Shown here in pieces: positions 16,932-25,911 of a stretch of DNA of 64,000 nt (its first letter is position 1; each line of letters begins with the position of its first letter). Made by a program: the position numbers and the translations under genes. Source of the DNA: CAYJBH01 sp964368815 (lineage in GTDB: Bacteria > Bacillota > Clostridia > Oscillospirales > Ruminococcaceae); assembly GCA_964368815.1 (NCBI GenBank), contig CAYJDA010000004.1:1-64000 (forward strand), read 5' to 3'. The notes below the pieces were generated by a model that was not told the DNA's origin, made no database searches, and saw nothing but the letters and a program-made list of their open reading frames with translations.

Positions 16932-18014
16932 TTACCACATCCCAAAACCAATTGTGTTATTTGGCGGGTATTTATATGGTACCGCATAGGGGTGGCGCAT
17001 ATCGAGATCGAACCTTACTATATAGTTCCAGATAGAGCCACGTTCGTCATAATGGCACAATCCCCATCGTATACCCTCAAGCGGTGAAGTGTCGGGGTTT
17101 TGGCATCGAAATGCACCGCCCGCCTGTGGTGTATCGGTTACCCGAGACATTATTTCGAAGTTTACACCGTCCTTCGCATACTGAATGGTATCCTTTTCAG
17201 GCCCGTCACGATTGAGTAGTGCGGCGATTCCTCCATCATAGTTCCAAAGCATGGTCTCGTGTCCGCTGTTAGTTATTGGATTGAACTCACTATGGGTGTA
17301 TGGACCTGTTACGTTGTCCGAGATAGCTACTCCCCAGCGTGTATCCTTTCCAAAAGATTTAAGACTCCTTAGTGCATTAGCACCGCATTTATAATATAGA
17401 TAAAATTTATTATTATAATAGTAAAGGCTCGGATCATGAGTTACGCCTTCAAAATCTCCAACGTTATAGCCGGTGGCATCTTCTCCAAACCAGCATCCGT
17501 CCTGCATTGGGTTTAGAATTTCCTTGTCGAGCTTTACAAACGGACCGGATGGATGATCGGCAACCGCCATCGCTACATTTTCATTGCGTCCATTATAGTT
17601 AACTTGTGCTATAGCCTGATATACGAGATATACTTTTCCGTCATGTGCCAACACATCGGGAGTGCAGACGGTTCGCTCATCATATGTACCTTTCTCACCT
17701 CGTGCAACCGCAACTCCCTGTTCGCTCCAATTTAATCCGTCGACACTAATAGCATAAAAAAGATCGGCATTGTCCCATGGATAAATTTTCGATAGCTTAT
17801 CACGCTTAGCTGAATGACCGAAGTGTGCTCCAACCGATTTTGTGTAATACACATAATATATGCCGTCGTGTTCTATAACACTGCTCGGATCTCGCCGATG
17901 AACCCCAACCTCATATCCAAGACCATTTACCTCGGTATACGAGAAGCCACAAAACCATTCGCTGCCGTTATCGGAGTAGCTACCGGCACGCCGGGTGGCG
18001 GAACTCTGAGTCAT
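16932..18014 (-). CDS. GH117-family glycosidase, second and divergent copy
   Basis: This 360-residue protein heads the operon. It keeps the GH117 landmarks: SxAxxR (Ser4, Ala6, Arg9), HRRDPSS with Asp42, THDP with Asp194 and NSGHE with Glu253. It differs from the other copy in the middle of the protein, where the KGDSDNRF and KGEPMGEE segments are replaced by unrelated loops, so it probably acts on a different linkage or substituted sugar. GGAGG lies four bases before the ATG. There is no signal peptide. GH117 contains clades not active on neoagarobiose, and this may be one of them. Family assignment is firm; activity is inferred. Confidence 0.82.
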   Translation of the reverse strand: MTQSSATRRAGSYSDNGSEWFCGFSYTEVNGLGYEVGVHRRDPSSVIEHDGIYYVYYTKSVGAHFGHSAKRDKLSKIYPWDNADLFYAISVDGLNWSEQGVAVARGEKGTYDERTVCTPDVLAHDGKVYLVYQAIAQVNYNGRNENVAMAVADHPSGPFVKLDKEILNPMQDGCWFGEDATGYNVGDFEGVTHDPSLYYYNNKFYLYYKCGANALRSLKSFGKDTRWGVAISDNVTGPYTHSEFNPITNSGHETMLWNYDGGIAALLNRDGPEKDTIQYAKDGVNFEIMSRVTDTPQAGGAFRCQNPDTSPLEGIRWGLCHYDERGSIWNYIVRFDLDMRHPYAVPYKYPPNNTIGFGMW

Positions 18015-18092
18015 ACGCCCTCCACTTTTAAATACATTTTACATACAAATTGAAACAATATAGTATACTAAAATTTGCTGTTCTGTGTTTTT

Positions 18093-18121
18093 ATTATATT
18101 GCGTGATGATTAAAAAGTCAA
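18093..18121 (-). promoter_or_regulatory. Sigma-A promoter of the galactan operon
   Basis: TTGACT (18116-18121) and a perfect TATAAT (18093-18098) on the minus strand are 17 bp apart. The promoter drives the GH117 gene starting at 18014. A GTATAC at 18063-18068, near +25, could be a binding site for the GntR regulator of this island. Confidence 0.8.
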
Positions 18122-18267
18122 GCAAATAGTGTGCATCATCGCACCATTTCTGCGAAACGCATTAAATTATTAAATAATTTTGTGTATATTGACTATATAA
18201 TGTTAGTTATTAGTATTCCAAAATACAATTGATTGATTCTGTTTTAGTATGTATTATTTAACATTAA

Positions 18268-18296
18268 TTGAAACAATTCTATTTATGTGCTATAAT
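18268..18296 (+). promoter_or_regulatory. Sigma-A promoter for the divergent SDR gene
   Basis: TTGAAA (18268-18273) and TATAAT (18291-18296) are 17 bp apart on the plus strand, 33 bp before the SDR start. The 314-bp space from 18015 to 18328 holds this and the divergent operon promoter; I see no other gene in it. Confidence 0.75.
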
Positions 18297-18328
18297 TAGT
18301 TCGATGTTTAGTATTTTATGAGGAAATT

Positions 18329-19159
18329 ATGAAAGAGTTAGAAAACAAGATAGCTATAGTAGCCGGTGCATCCTCAGGAATAGGCAAGCAGACGGCGGTT
18401 GAGCTTGCTCGGTGTGGTGCAATTGTAATATGTACCGCGAGAAGGAGAGATAAAATAGCCGAAACTGTTGAAGAGATAAAAAGCCAAGGCGGAGTTGCCG
18501 AAGGGTATGCATGTGATTTTTCCGACAATGAAAGTGTTATAAAGCTATCACATGATGTCAAGTTACGACACGGTGGTATAGATATATGGGTTAACGGTGT
18601 GGGCGTTAACAATGCTATGGGCATTGGATGGGAAATATCCTATAGCGACTGGATAGAGGATTTTGAAGGTAATTTCAAGACCTGCTATAACGGCACCATG
18701 GCGGCGATAAAAATTATGAAGGATCAAAAGTGCGCAAGGATAATTAATATGGCGGGTGGCGGAGTTATGCGTCCTGAAGTGTATAACTCCGCATATGCCA
18801 GCGCTAAAACAGCAGTTGTGCGATTTACCGAATGTATTGCACTTGAGCTAACACAGGAAAAATCAAGCATCAAAATTTTTTCATTTAATCCGGGACTCGT
18901 ACGAACCGAACGCACTATAGAACTTGCAAACAAGCCTGAAACCGCCCGGTTTATGCCTGCAATAATCGATCCGATTATTAGCAACAGTGCAACACCTATA
19001 AACCTTCCGGCAAGAAACATAGCACTAATAGCCGGCGGCAAACTTGACGGTTTGCACGGATGTTTAATCGTAGGAAACGACGAAAATCTGTTTAATTTAA
19101 CAAATCAAACAGATGAAATAATTGCAAAGGGTAGATTTAAATTAAGTTTCAATTTATAG
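18329..19159 (+). CDS. Short-chain dehydrogenase/reductase, substrate unknown
   Basis: The 276-residue protein has the SDR cofactor motif GASSGIG at residues 14-20, ARRR after the second strand (suggesting NADP preference), and the catalytic Ser/Tyr/Lys region ending in SAYASAKTA. The usual NNAG motif is altered to NGVGV, which is unusual but tolerated in some SDRs. It is transcribed away from the galactan operon from its own promoter, so it may be a divergent member of the same locus or an independent gene. TGAGGAAAT precedes the ATG. Confidence 0.82.
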   Translation: MKELENKIAIVAGASSGIGKQTAVELARCGAIVICTARRRDKIAETVEEIKSQGGVAEGYACDFSDNESVIKLSHDVKLRHGGIDIWVNGVGVNNAMGIGWEISYSDWIEDFEGNFKTCYNGTMAAIKIMKDQKCARIINMAGGGVMRPEVYNSAYASAKTAVVRFTECIALELTQEKSSIKIFSFNPGLVRTERTIELANKPETARFMPAIIDPIISNSATPINLPARNIALIAGGKLDGLHGCLIVGNDENLFNLTNQTDEIIAKGRFKLSFNL

Positions 19160-19244
19160 TTGTTGCCGACTTTTCGCTTGATTTTGCCTATAAAACTTTT
19201 TATAACAAAGAGAATCAGTTTAGAGCATAGTAATGCCGCTTTTT

Positions 19245-19297
19245 GCAAAAAAACACCTTCGAGTTTGCACATAGTGCAGATTCGAAGGTGTTTTCAT
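19245..19297. terminator. Bidirectional terminator between SDR and feo genes
   Basis: A 19-bp nearly perfect stem (19251-19269 with 19275-19293, containing CACCTTCGA) is preceded by seven As and followed by Ts. It can therefore end both the plus-strand SDR transcript and the minus-strand feo transcript. Confidence 0.85.
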
Positions 19298-19317
19298 TAG
19301 TGCTATCGCTTAGACGG

Positions 19318-19476
19318 TTAATCAGAGGGATTGCATTTTTTCTTTTTATCGTCGCAGCTACAGCTACTGCAACCTATACACTTAACTCCCTTTTTTTTCT
19401 GTTTAACAATATAAAACACAACGGCTGTAACTATTGCAACAATTATTATAAGTAGAATGATATCAACTAACGTCAT
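19318..19476 (-). CDS. FeoB-associated Cys-rich membrane protein
   Basis: A 52-residue protein starts at the ATG at 19474-19476. One membrane helix covers residues 4-24, followed by a lysine-rich turn and a cysteine cluster CIGCSSCSC, with one more cysteine near the end. This is the layout of the small FeoB-associated proteins that follow feoB in many Clostridia. It is thought to help ferrous iron transport, but the mechanism is not settled. It begins 48 bp after feoB and ends just before the bidirectional terminator, so it is the last gene of the feo operon. Confidence 0.85.
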   Translation of the reverse strand: MTLVDIILLIIIVAIVTAVVFYIVKQKKKGVKCIGCSSCSCDDKKKKCNPSD

Positions 19477-19524
19477 TTTAAGCACCTCTATGAGGGTTGT
19501 TAAGGCTAATAATTAACCGCATTA

Positions 19525-21531
19525 TTATTTGGTTGCCGCTGATAATGTAGCGGGGCTTTTTTTGCTACCTTTGTTCATTAGGTATATTAGGTATGCAACA
19601 AAGAGTGCTACAGCTATAAGTCCCGGTATAAATCCTGCTCCGAGCGATCCGTAGATTAATAGACTGCCAATTTGATATACTAAGAATGCAAGGGTGTATC
19701 CTGTTGCAAGCTGTAATCCAATTGCTCCAAACAACCATTTTTTGCTTTCCATCTCGGCATTCATAGCACCTATTGCCGCAAAGCAAGGAGGAGTAAATAG
19801 ATTAAACACAAGGTAGGACATTGCCGCTACAGCTGTAAGACCCATCGCTCCTGCGATACCTGCTTCACTACCTTCCATCATTTCCAGTGCATCGGTATCT
19901 ATATAGCTCTGGATACCGTAAACAACTGCAAGTGTTCCAACAACATTTTCCTTAGCAATGAAACCGGTAATTGCGGCGGCGGCAAGCTGCCAAACACCGA
20001 ATCCAAGCGGAATTAACAGGAATGCAAAAGGACCGGCAAGCGTTGCAAGGATACTTGTACCCGGATCTCCGTCGCCTATTGGGGTAAAGGAGAAGTCATA
20101 CTCCTGCATAATCTGAACAGCAACATTACAAAGCAGAATAATAGTACTTGCTTTTACTATAAAAGCTTTACCACGTGAAAGCATTGAGAGGAGTGCTTTA
20201 AAAATGCTTGGTGCTTTATATTCCGGAAGCTCGATAATAAAAAAGCTTCTTTTAGCTGTGTTTTTAGTGATTTTTCGAATTATTGCAGCGCCCAGTATAA
20301 TTACAAGAATTCCACCAAAGTACATTATGGTATTCATCCAAGCTGAAATGTCGCTGAAAAATGCACCGGCAAAAAGTGCAATAACCGGAAGCTTTGCACC
20401 GCAAGGAATAAATGGGGTTAGCATTGCGGTTGCCCTACGTTGATTTTCATCCTTAATGGTACGAGTAGCCATAACGCCGGGAATAGCGCAACCTGTTCCG
20501 ATTACCATTGGGATTATTGAGCGTCCAGATAGTCCGACCTTTTTAAAGTAGCCGTCCATTATAACTGCTACACGAGCCATGTATCCGCAGTCTTCCAGCA
20601 ATGCGAGCAGGAAGAACATAACCATAATCAGTGGTAGGAATCCTAATACAGCACCAACACCACCGATAATACCATCAAGAAGTAGCGTTGTTAAAATTGG
20701 GGAAGCTGAGTCTCCGAGTGCTCCGGCAACTCCGTCGTATATCATGCCGATTAGTATTTCGAGCCAACCCGCAATTATCGGTCCGAGCCATGCCTGAGAG
20801 ATGAAGAATACTACCCACATGATTGCCGCAAAGATTGGCAAGCCAAGTATACGATGCGCCAACACCTTATCGATAGAATCCTGAAGCGTTCTTTCATGGC
20901 TACTTACGGCACGGGTTTCAACCTCTGATACCACCATCTTTGCAAAGTCGAATCGTGCAACATCTTCCTTATGTACCGCAGACATATCACTAAGGTCTAT
21001 GTCTTTATGCTCAAAAGCTGCTACCTGACCTGACCCAACTACGCTTTTTGCTGTTTTGAATAACTCTTCAAATCCGTTTTCGGTTGCTCCGGTGGAAAAT
21101 GTTTCCACTATCGTGCAATTAATTTTCTCGGAAAGTTTTTCTATATTTATAGTAATATTCTTTTTGTCAGCAAGGTCTGACTTGTTTAATGCTACTACTA
21201 CCGGTATTCCAAGCTCGGTAAGCTGGGTAGTAAAAAACAAACTTCTGCTAAGATTTACCGAATCGACTATATTAATAATAACATCCGGTTGCTCATTTTT
21301 AACAAAGTCGCTGGTTATGCTTTCTTCCTTTGTAAATGGGGACATGGAATATGCGCCGGGAAGATCAACAACGGTTACCGATTCACCACCGCTAAATTGT
21401 TTTTTTAACATCCCTTCTTTTTTGTCAACTGTAACACCCGCCCAGTTTCCAACTTTTTCATCCTTACCGGTAAGGATGTTATAGATGGTAGTCTTTCCAC
21501 TGTTAGGGTTGCCAGCTAATGCTATTTTCAT
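19525..21531 (-). CDS. feoB: Ferrous iron transport protein B
   Basis: The 668-residue protein begins with a G-protein domain showing G1 (GNPNSGKTT), G3 (DLPGAYS) and G4 (NKSDL). A helical spacer and a C-terminal membrane domain follow, with the gate-like segments GTGCAIPGVMATR and FIPCGAKLPV. FeoB takes up Fe(II), typical of anaerobes. The ATG at 21529-21531 is chosen because GGAGG is eight bases upstream; a GTG just before it is less well placed. It follows feoA, with an iron-box-like palindrome between the two genes. Confidence 0.96.
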   Translation of the reverse strand: MKIALAGNPNSGKTTIYNILTGKDEKVGNWAGVTVDKKEGMLKKQFSGGESVTVVDLPGAYSMSPFTKEESITSDFVKNEQPDVIINIVDSVNLSRSLFFTTQLTELGIPVVVALNKSDLADKKNITINIEKLSEKINCTIVETFSTGATENGFEELFKTAKSVVGSGQVAAFEHKDIDLSDMSAVHKEDVARFDFAKMVVSEVETRAVSSHERTLQDSIDKVLAHRILGLPIFAAIMWVVFFISQAWLGPIIAGWLEILIGMIYDGVAGALGDSASPILTTLLLDGIIGGVGAVLGFLPLIMVMFFLLALLEDCGYMARVAVIMDGYFKKVGLSGRSIIPMVIGTGCAIPGVMATRTIKDENQRRATAMLTPFIPCGAKLPVIALFAGAFFSDISAWMNTIMYFGGILVIILGAAIIRKITKNTAKRSFFIIELPEYKAPSIFKALLSMLSRGKAFIVKASTIILLCNVAVQIMQEYDFSFTPIGDGDPGTSILATLAGPFAFLLIPLGFGVWQLAAAAITGFIAKENVVGTLAVVYGIQSYIDTDALEMMEGSEAGIAGAMGLTAVAAMSYLVFNLFTPPCFAAIGAMNAEMESKKWLFGAIGLQLATGYTLAFLVYQIGSLLIYGSLGAGFIPGLIAVALFVAYLIYLMNKGSKKSPATLSAATK

Positions 21532-21562
21532 CACTTAAACCTCCAAATAATTGCTTATCACA

Positions 21563-21582
21563 ATGTTAGTTTGCACTAACAT
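21563..21582. promoter_or_regulatory. DtxR/IdeR-like iron box between feoA and feoB
   Basis: A perfect 20-bp inverted repeat (ATGTTAGT, TTGC, ACTAACAT) matches the TTAG...CTAA architecture of DtxR/IdeR-family operators. It lies in the gap between feoA and feoB, suggesting extra iron control of feoB or a roadblock. The regulator itself is not in the window. Confidence 0.55.
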
Positions 21583-21605
21583 CAATGCAAAAAAAATTAA
21601 CCTAA

Positions 21606-21821
21606 CTAAACAAGTATGGTCGAGGCTAATTCCTCGTCAATACTATATCTGCCATCTTTAATCGCAACAACATATGTACCGCTTAGCACCGAGATTACCG
21701 TAATCTCTTCACCTCGGTAACATCCCAATGTGAACAGAAATCTTTTTATCTCTTCATCGTCGGTATTTATATCTGCTATAGTGTAACGCTTTAAAAGCTC
21801 GGCACTTGTTAATGTTTGCAT
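21606..21821 (-). CDS. feoA: Ferrous iron transport protein A
   Basis: This 71-residue SH3-like protein matches the FeoA family in length and pattern (LGCYRGEEITVIS, then VVAIKDGRYSID near the C-terminus). FeoA is a small cytoplasmic partner of FeoB. AGGAGG precedes the ATG. It is the first gene of the feo operon, with a consensus promoter and two iron-box-like palindromes immediately upstream. Confidence 0.92.
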   Translation of the reverse strand: MQTLTSAELLKRYTIADINTDDEEIKRFLFTLGCYRGEEITVISVLSGTYVVAIKDGRYSIDEELASTILV

Positions 21822-21833
21822 TTATCCTCCTAA

Positions 21834-21851
21834 TGTTAGCAGCGACTAACA
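21834..21851. promoter_or_regulatory. DtxR/IdeR-like iron box downstream of the feo promoter
   Basis: TGTTAG and CTAACA arms (21834-21839 and 21846-21851) flank a 6-bp centre, next to the expected transcription start and overlapping the leader of feoA. A bound regulator here would block transcription. Confidence 0.55.
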
Positions 21852-21857
21852 TCTACA

Positions 21858-21886
21858 ATTATACAGTTAGTAGCTGCTAATGTCAA
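21858..21886 (-). promoter_or_regulatory. feo operon promoter with an iron box in its spacer
   Basis: A consensus TTGACA (21881-21886) and TATAAT (21858-21863) are 17 bp apart on the minus strand. The spacer itself (21867-21880) is a near-perfect TTAG...CTAA palindrome with one mismatch. A DtxR-type repressor on it would compete directly with RNA polymerase. Confidence 0.8.
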
Positions 21887-21916
21887 CACTTTTCTTCAAT
21901 TTACCGGTGAAAACTA

Positions 21917-22447
21917 CTATTTTCTCATTAAAATTGAGTCCGAAACAGCATTTGCAGCATTTTCATCCATTAAATATTTAATTATTTCGTAGGAGAATTC
22001 CTCACTACAGCCCATAGCGGCGGCGGTTATTACGTTTGAATCGATACAAACTCGTTGTTCGCTGTAGCTAAAAACCTTATCCTTCATGCCGGGGAAAACG
22101 GCGGTTTTCTCCTTTAAGCCAATAGCGGATAGCAGTGTTGGCGCGGCACAGATTGCGGCGGTTAAATTACCCTTTTTATAGTTTTTTAGGATTAAATCGC
22201 ACAGCGGCTTATGAGCAATCATCGAAGGGACTCCCGGCCCACCGGGCAGTATTGCCGCAGTTATATCGTTGAAATCACACTGTTCAAACATCTTATCGGC
22301 ATTTATTTTGACCCCGTTTGAACTTGTTACGGTTAGACTTTCGGTTATGGAAACAGTGCAAACTTCAATGTTGGCACGGCGTAACATATCCACCGGTGTT
22401 AAAGCTTCTATCATCTGGGTATTGTCGGTTAAAAAAAGATAAACCAT
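21917..22447 (-). CDS. DJ-1/PfpI family protein
   Basis: The 176-residue protein has the DJ-1 fold landmarks: an early Glu in MIEALTPVDMLRRA, the PGGPG turn, and the nucleophilic cysteine in AAICAAPTLL. Members act as deglycases, chaperones or glyoxalases; the exact role cannot be read here. The ATG at 22445-22447 is chosen because AAGGA lies six bases upstream and relatives start MVYxFL; an ATG 15 bases earlier lacks a good ribosome site. It follows the CDF transporter gene closely. Confidence 0.85.
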   Translation of the reverse strand: MVYLFLTDNTQMIEALTPVDMLRRANIEVCTVSITESLTVTSSNGVKINADKMFEQCDFNDITAAILPGGPGVPSMIAHKPLCDLILKNYKKGNLTAAICAAPTLLSAIGLKEKTAVFPGMKDKVFSYSEQRVCIDSNVITAAAMGCSEEFSYEIIKYLMDENAANAVSDSILMRK

Positions 22448-22464
22448 AAGAATTCCTTTCATAC

Positions 22465-23622
22465 TTATCGGTGCAGGTCGGTAAAGTGGCTTTCTATTAT
22501 TATTACGGCTGTGCTATTTTCTATTGTTTGCGTTATTCTTTTGGTGAGCTGTGTTTTTAGTGTTGATGCAGATATCTTAAACGTAGGGGGGAGCGTAAGA
22601 TCGAACATTATTTTCACCTTATCCGGAGTGAAAACTGCTCTAAAATCGTGAAACTTCAGTTCCTTTGAATACTCATTTATTATATCCTGAACAATGGCTT
22701 TTAGCTCAACCACCCTTTCATCATTCACAACCGGATCAAGGTGTATCGTTAGGTTTATATCTAAAAGCTCATGGACCTTAAATTCGATTTCATCGATAAC
22801 TTCATGGCTTTTTAACAGATCGTTATCGGCAGACATTTCAACATGTGCCGATGCAAAAACACGCCCCTCTCCATAGCTGTGTATAATCAGATCATGAAAA
22901 CCTAAAACACCCTCTGATTTAATTATTATAGAGGAGATAATTTCCATTGTTTCGCTATTCGGAGCAGCTCCCAAAAGCGGGGCTGAAGTTTCTTTAACAA
23001 GAATTATTCCGGAGTAGATAATAAATATCGATACAGCTAATCCTACGTATCCATCTAAGGAGACCCCAATAAGGTTAGAAATTGGTATACTTATTAGTAC
23101 GGTAAGGGAGGATATTATATCGTTTCGGCTGTCAACTGCTGTAGCCATGAGTGATGATGAATTTATCTGTTTACCTACCATTCTAAAAAGATATACCTGC
23201 CATAACTTCACTAAGATTGAAAAAAGCATAACGACAACCGATAGGCTACCAAGTTCAGATGGCCTTGGCTCTACAATCCGGTTATACGACTCACCTATTA
23301 GCTGCATTCCAATAAATATCACTATAAAGGAAACTATAAGTCCGGCAATATACTCCATTCTTGCATGCCCGTAAGGGTGTTCCTTGTCGGCAGGTTTTTT
23401 TGATAAATAAAACCCAATCATGGTAATAACCGAACCCATAGCATCGCTAAAGTTATTAATGCCATCGGCAAAGATTGCAACACTCCCTGCAAACAAACCT
23501 ACAGCAAGCTTTAATATTGAAACCAAAGCGTTACTAATAATGCCAAGAAGTCCGGCGGCAAATCCATAGCCCTCTCGTTCCTCCTGATTTTTAGATAAAA
23601 GATTTAGCAAAAAAGTTGTCAT
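22465..23622 (-). CDS. Cation diffusion facilitator family transporter
   Basis: The 385-residue protein has the CDF pattern of six membrane helices. Metal-site motifs DGINNFSD in helix 2 and DSRND in helix 5, and the HPYGHAR loop, are all visible. A long cytoplasmic C-terminal domain follows, roughly residues 200-385, longer than in ZitB-type members and possibly with a duplicated or extended part. It exports divalent metal, perhaps Mn, Zn or Fe, in exchange for protons. The ATG at 23620-23622 has AAAGGGTG just upstream and is preferred over a GTG ten codons earlier. Confidence 0.88.
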   Translation of the reverse strand: MTTFLLNLLSKNQEEREGYGFAAGLLGIISNALVSILKLAVGLFAGSVAIFADGINNFSDAMGSVITMIGFYLSKKPADKEHPYGHARMEYIAGLIVSFIVIFIGMQLIGESYNRIVEPRPSELGSLSVVVMLFSILVKLWQVYLFRMVGKQINSSSLMATAVDSRNDIISSLTVLISIPISNLIGVSLDGYVGLAVSIFIIYSGIILVKETSAPLLGAAPNSETMEIISSIIIKSEGVLGFHDLIIHSYGEGRVFASAHVEMSADNDLLKSHEVIDEIEFKVHELLDINLTIHLDPVVNDERVVELKAIVQDIINEYSKELKFHDFRAVFTPDKVKIMFDLTLPPTFKISASTLKTQLTKRITQTIENSTAVIIIESHFTDLHR

Positions 23623-23665
23623 TTCACCCTTTGAATAGCAAATAAGGTGCACTTATACCGAGCGG

Positions 23666-25864
23666 CTAAGTATATTTTTCTTCAAACTCGGCTATCGGCA
23701 TTGGTTTTGCAAATATATATCCTTGCGCGGCATCGCAGTTTATTTTCCTTAAGAAAATTTCCTGAGATTCCTCCTCAACACCTTCGGCCACAGTATATAT
23801 ACCCAACTTACCGGCAAGGCTTACAATGCTTTCTACTACAAGGTTTCCTCTTTCATGCTCTTCTTCATTTTCCATCTCAACAAAAAAGCTTCTGTCCAGC
23901 TTAATTGTGTCCATCTTAAAGTTTTTTAACATTCCGAGTGAGGAGTATCCCGAACCAAAGTCGTCTATCGATGCTGTAAATCCTGCCTCATGCAGTTCGT
24001 TAAGCAAAATTTTAAATCCTTTTTCATTTTCCATTACCGTGCTTTCGGTAAATTCAATCTCAATATACTTTGTTTCAATTCCAAAAGATTCTACTATCTG
24101 CTTTAAATCGGATACAAAATTTTCATTACGGATATGAAGCCGTGAAAAATTAACCGAGATTGTTATCAGTTCCTTCCCCTTGCTTTTCCAATCTGCAAGT
24201 ACTTCACATACGCTTTTTAGCATATATTTATCTAGCTCAACTATAAAGCCATTTTGCTCAAACAACGGTATAAAATCGTTAGGGAAAATTTTGTTACCGT
24301 TAGATTCTTCCCAGCGAACCAGTGCTTCAGCGCCTACAATTGCTTGGGTAATAACGTTATACTTGGGTTGCAGATGCACCTTGTACTCACGATTTTCAAG
24401 AGCAGGGTACATCTTGTTGGATATCTCGGTATCACGTAGCACCTTTTTGGTAAAGCTATCGTCATAGTCTCTTATGTTTTTGCTATTGTCGAGCTTGGCA
24501 TAGGAATGAGCGATAAATGTTTTATCAACCATATCATCGATTTCGGTTTCATTTTTGCCTAAATAATAACGACCGTATCTGAAAGAAAACTGATGGTCTT
24601 TAAGCTGAGGCAACAGGGTTTTAAAAAGTCTTTCATAGCGTTTAGAGGATTCTTCCAGGTTAATAAATAAATTTTTATCTGCAAAGAGCAAGAATTCATC
24701 GGTTCCGATTCTTGCCTGAACAAAGCTACTATCGGTAACGGATTTACCGGTGTCTGCTATTGCTTTAATAACCTTGTTTCCCTCTTCAAATCCAAACATC
24801 TCGTTAATTGCTTTAAAGTTAACGATATCAAATTTTACCATGGCATATTCTAAATCTTGATTGCTATTAATTATTTCCGAAACCCTCTGTTTAAATTTTA
24901 TCAGGTTAGGGATGTCGGTAAGTTCATCATAATAAGCCACCTTTTCCAATTTCTTTTCTGCAATATTATTGGAAATAACAATATAAATAATCGTTAATAA
25001 TGCAAAGAACAGGATAACAAAGCTAATCACCAACATACTGTTAGATATGTTCGAGACACTTCCTACAACACTTTCTTCAGGAATTTCGAAAAACAGTGAC
25101 CAGTTTCTTATGGCAATGGGTCGATATTCACCAAATTTTTTCTCACCGTTAATGCTGTAAGAAATGCTACCCTCTTTGCCATCGCTCAAATCCATAAGGA
25201 CTGACTCAAAGGTTGCGCCGTCTTCAAACTCGGCCTCGGCAAAAGCATCAAAGCTAATTACAAATTGGTTTGTGCTTAGCATAATGTTGGCAGAATCATC
25301 CAGCAGAATGTTTAGCCCTCTCTCGTCGGTAAAGGTGGTAAGAAGAGTGGTTAGGTAATCAGCGGTATACTCAACCGCAAAAACGCCATCCACCTTGCCG
25401 TCGACATAAATAGGGACTGCGACTGTAAAAACATCCTTGCCGGAATATTTAGACACATGTCCCGTTGTAGCATATGCTTCGCCTGACATGGCTGCATTAA
25501 AAAAGTCAGTATCCGAAACATCGTCTATCTCCTTTGTTGTAAGATATGCAAACCCTGCATTATCAACAATCATTGCTGAGTCGATATGCAAAGATTCTTG
25601 TTTTTCCTTAACATATTCTAACAGCTCCTCCTCATTTACGCCAATGATAGGAAGAGTTTCTGCAATGGTAGACAGGTCAATTATCATATTTTCAAGCTGT
25701 CTGTTAAGGTTAATTTGCTGCTGGTCGGCAAGATCGGCAAGGGTACCCCTAACCGACCGCTCTAATTCATAGTTAACGGTATTGTTAAAGGCAAACATGC
25801 TATAGGCAATTGTAACAAAAAACACTATACCTATTATTGCAGTTATGATAAAACTTTTCTTCAT
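23666..25864 (-). CDS. Membrane sensor with dCache, degenerate GGDEF and EAL domains
   Basis: The 732-residue protein has an N-terminal membrane helix (residues 4-26), an extracellular dCache-like sensor of about 250 residues and a second helix near 280-300. A GGDEF domain then reads IGTDEF instead of GGDEF, followed by an EAL domain with GAEALVRW, EFTES, DDFGSGYSS, KLDRSF and EGVEE intact. The protein should therefore degrade cyclic di-GMP in response to an outside ligand, while its GGDEF part is probably inactive or regulatory. It is a single gene, adjacent to but not clearly cotranscribed with its neighbours. Confidence 0.9.
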   Translation of the reverse strand: MKKSFIITAIIGIVFFVTIAYSMFAFNNTVNYELERSVRGTLADLADQQQINLNRQLENMIIDLSTIAETLPIIGVNEEELLEYVKEKQESLHIDSAMIVDNAGFAYLTTKEIDDVSDTDFFNAAMSGEAYATTGHVSKYSGKDVFTVAVPIYVDGKVDGVFAVEYTADYLTTLLTTFTDERGLNILLDDSANIMLSTNQFVISFDAFAEAEFEDGATFESVLMDLSDGKEGSISYSINGEKKFGEYRPIAIRNWSLFFEIPEESVVGSVSNISNSMLVISFVILFFALLTIIYIVISNNIAEKKLEKVAYYDELTDIPNLIKFKQRVSEIINSNQDLEYAMVKFDIVNFKAINEMFGFEEGNKVIKAIADTGKSVTDSSFVQARIGTDEFLLFADKNLFINLEESSKRYERLFKTLLPQLKDHQFSFRYGRYYLGKNETEIDDMVDKTFIAHSYAKLDNSKNIRDYDDSFTKKVLRDTEISNKMYPALENREYKVHLQPKYNVITQAIVGAEALVRWEESNGNKIFPNDFIPLFEQNGFIVELDKYMLKSVCEVLADWKSKGKELITISVNFSRLHIRNENFVSDLKQIVESFGIETKYIEIEFTESTVMENEKGFKILLNELHEAGFTASIDDFGSGYSSLGMLKNFKMDTIKLDRSFFVEMENEEEHERGNLVVESIVSLAGKLGIYTVAEGVEEESQEIFLRKINCDAAQGYIFAKPMPIAEFEEKYT

Positions 25865-25911
25865 GAAACAAAACCTTAATTCAACAAATAATTACTTGTA
25901 TAGATAAACTT

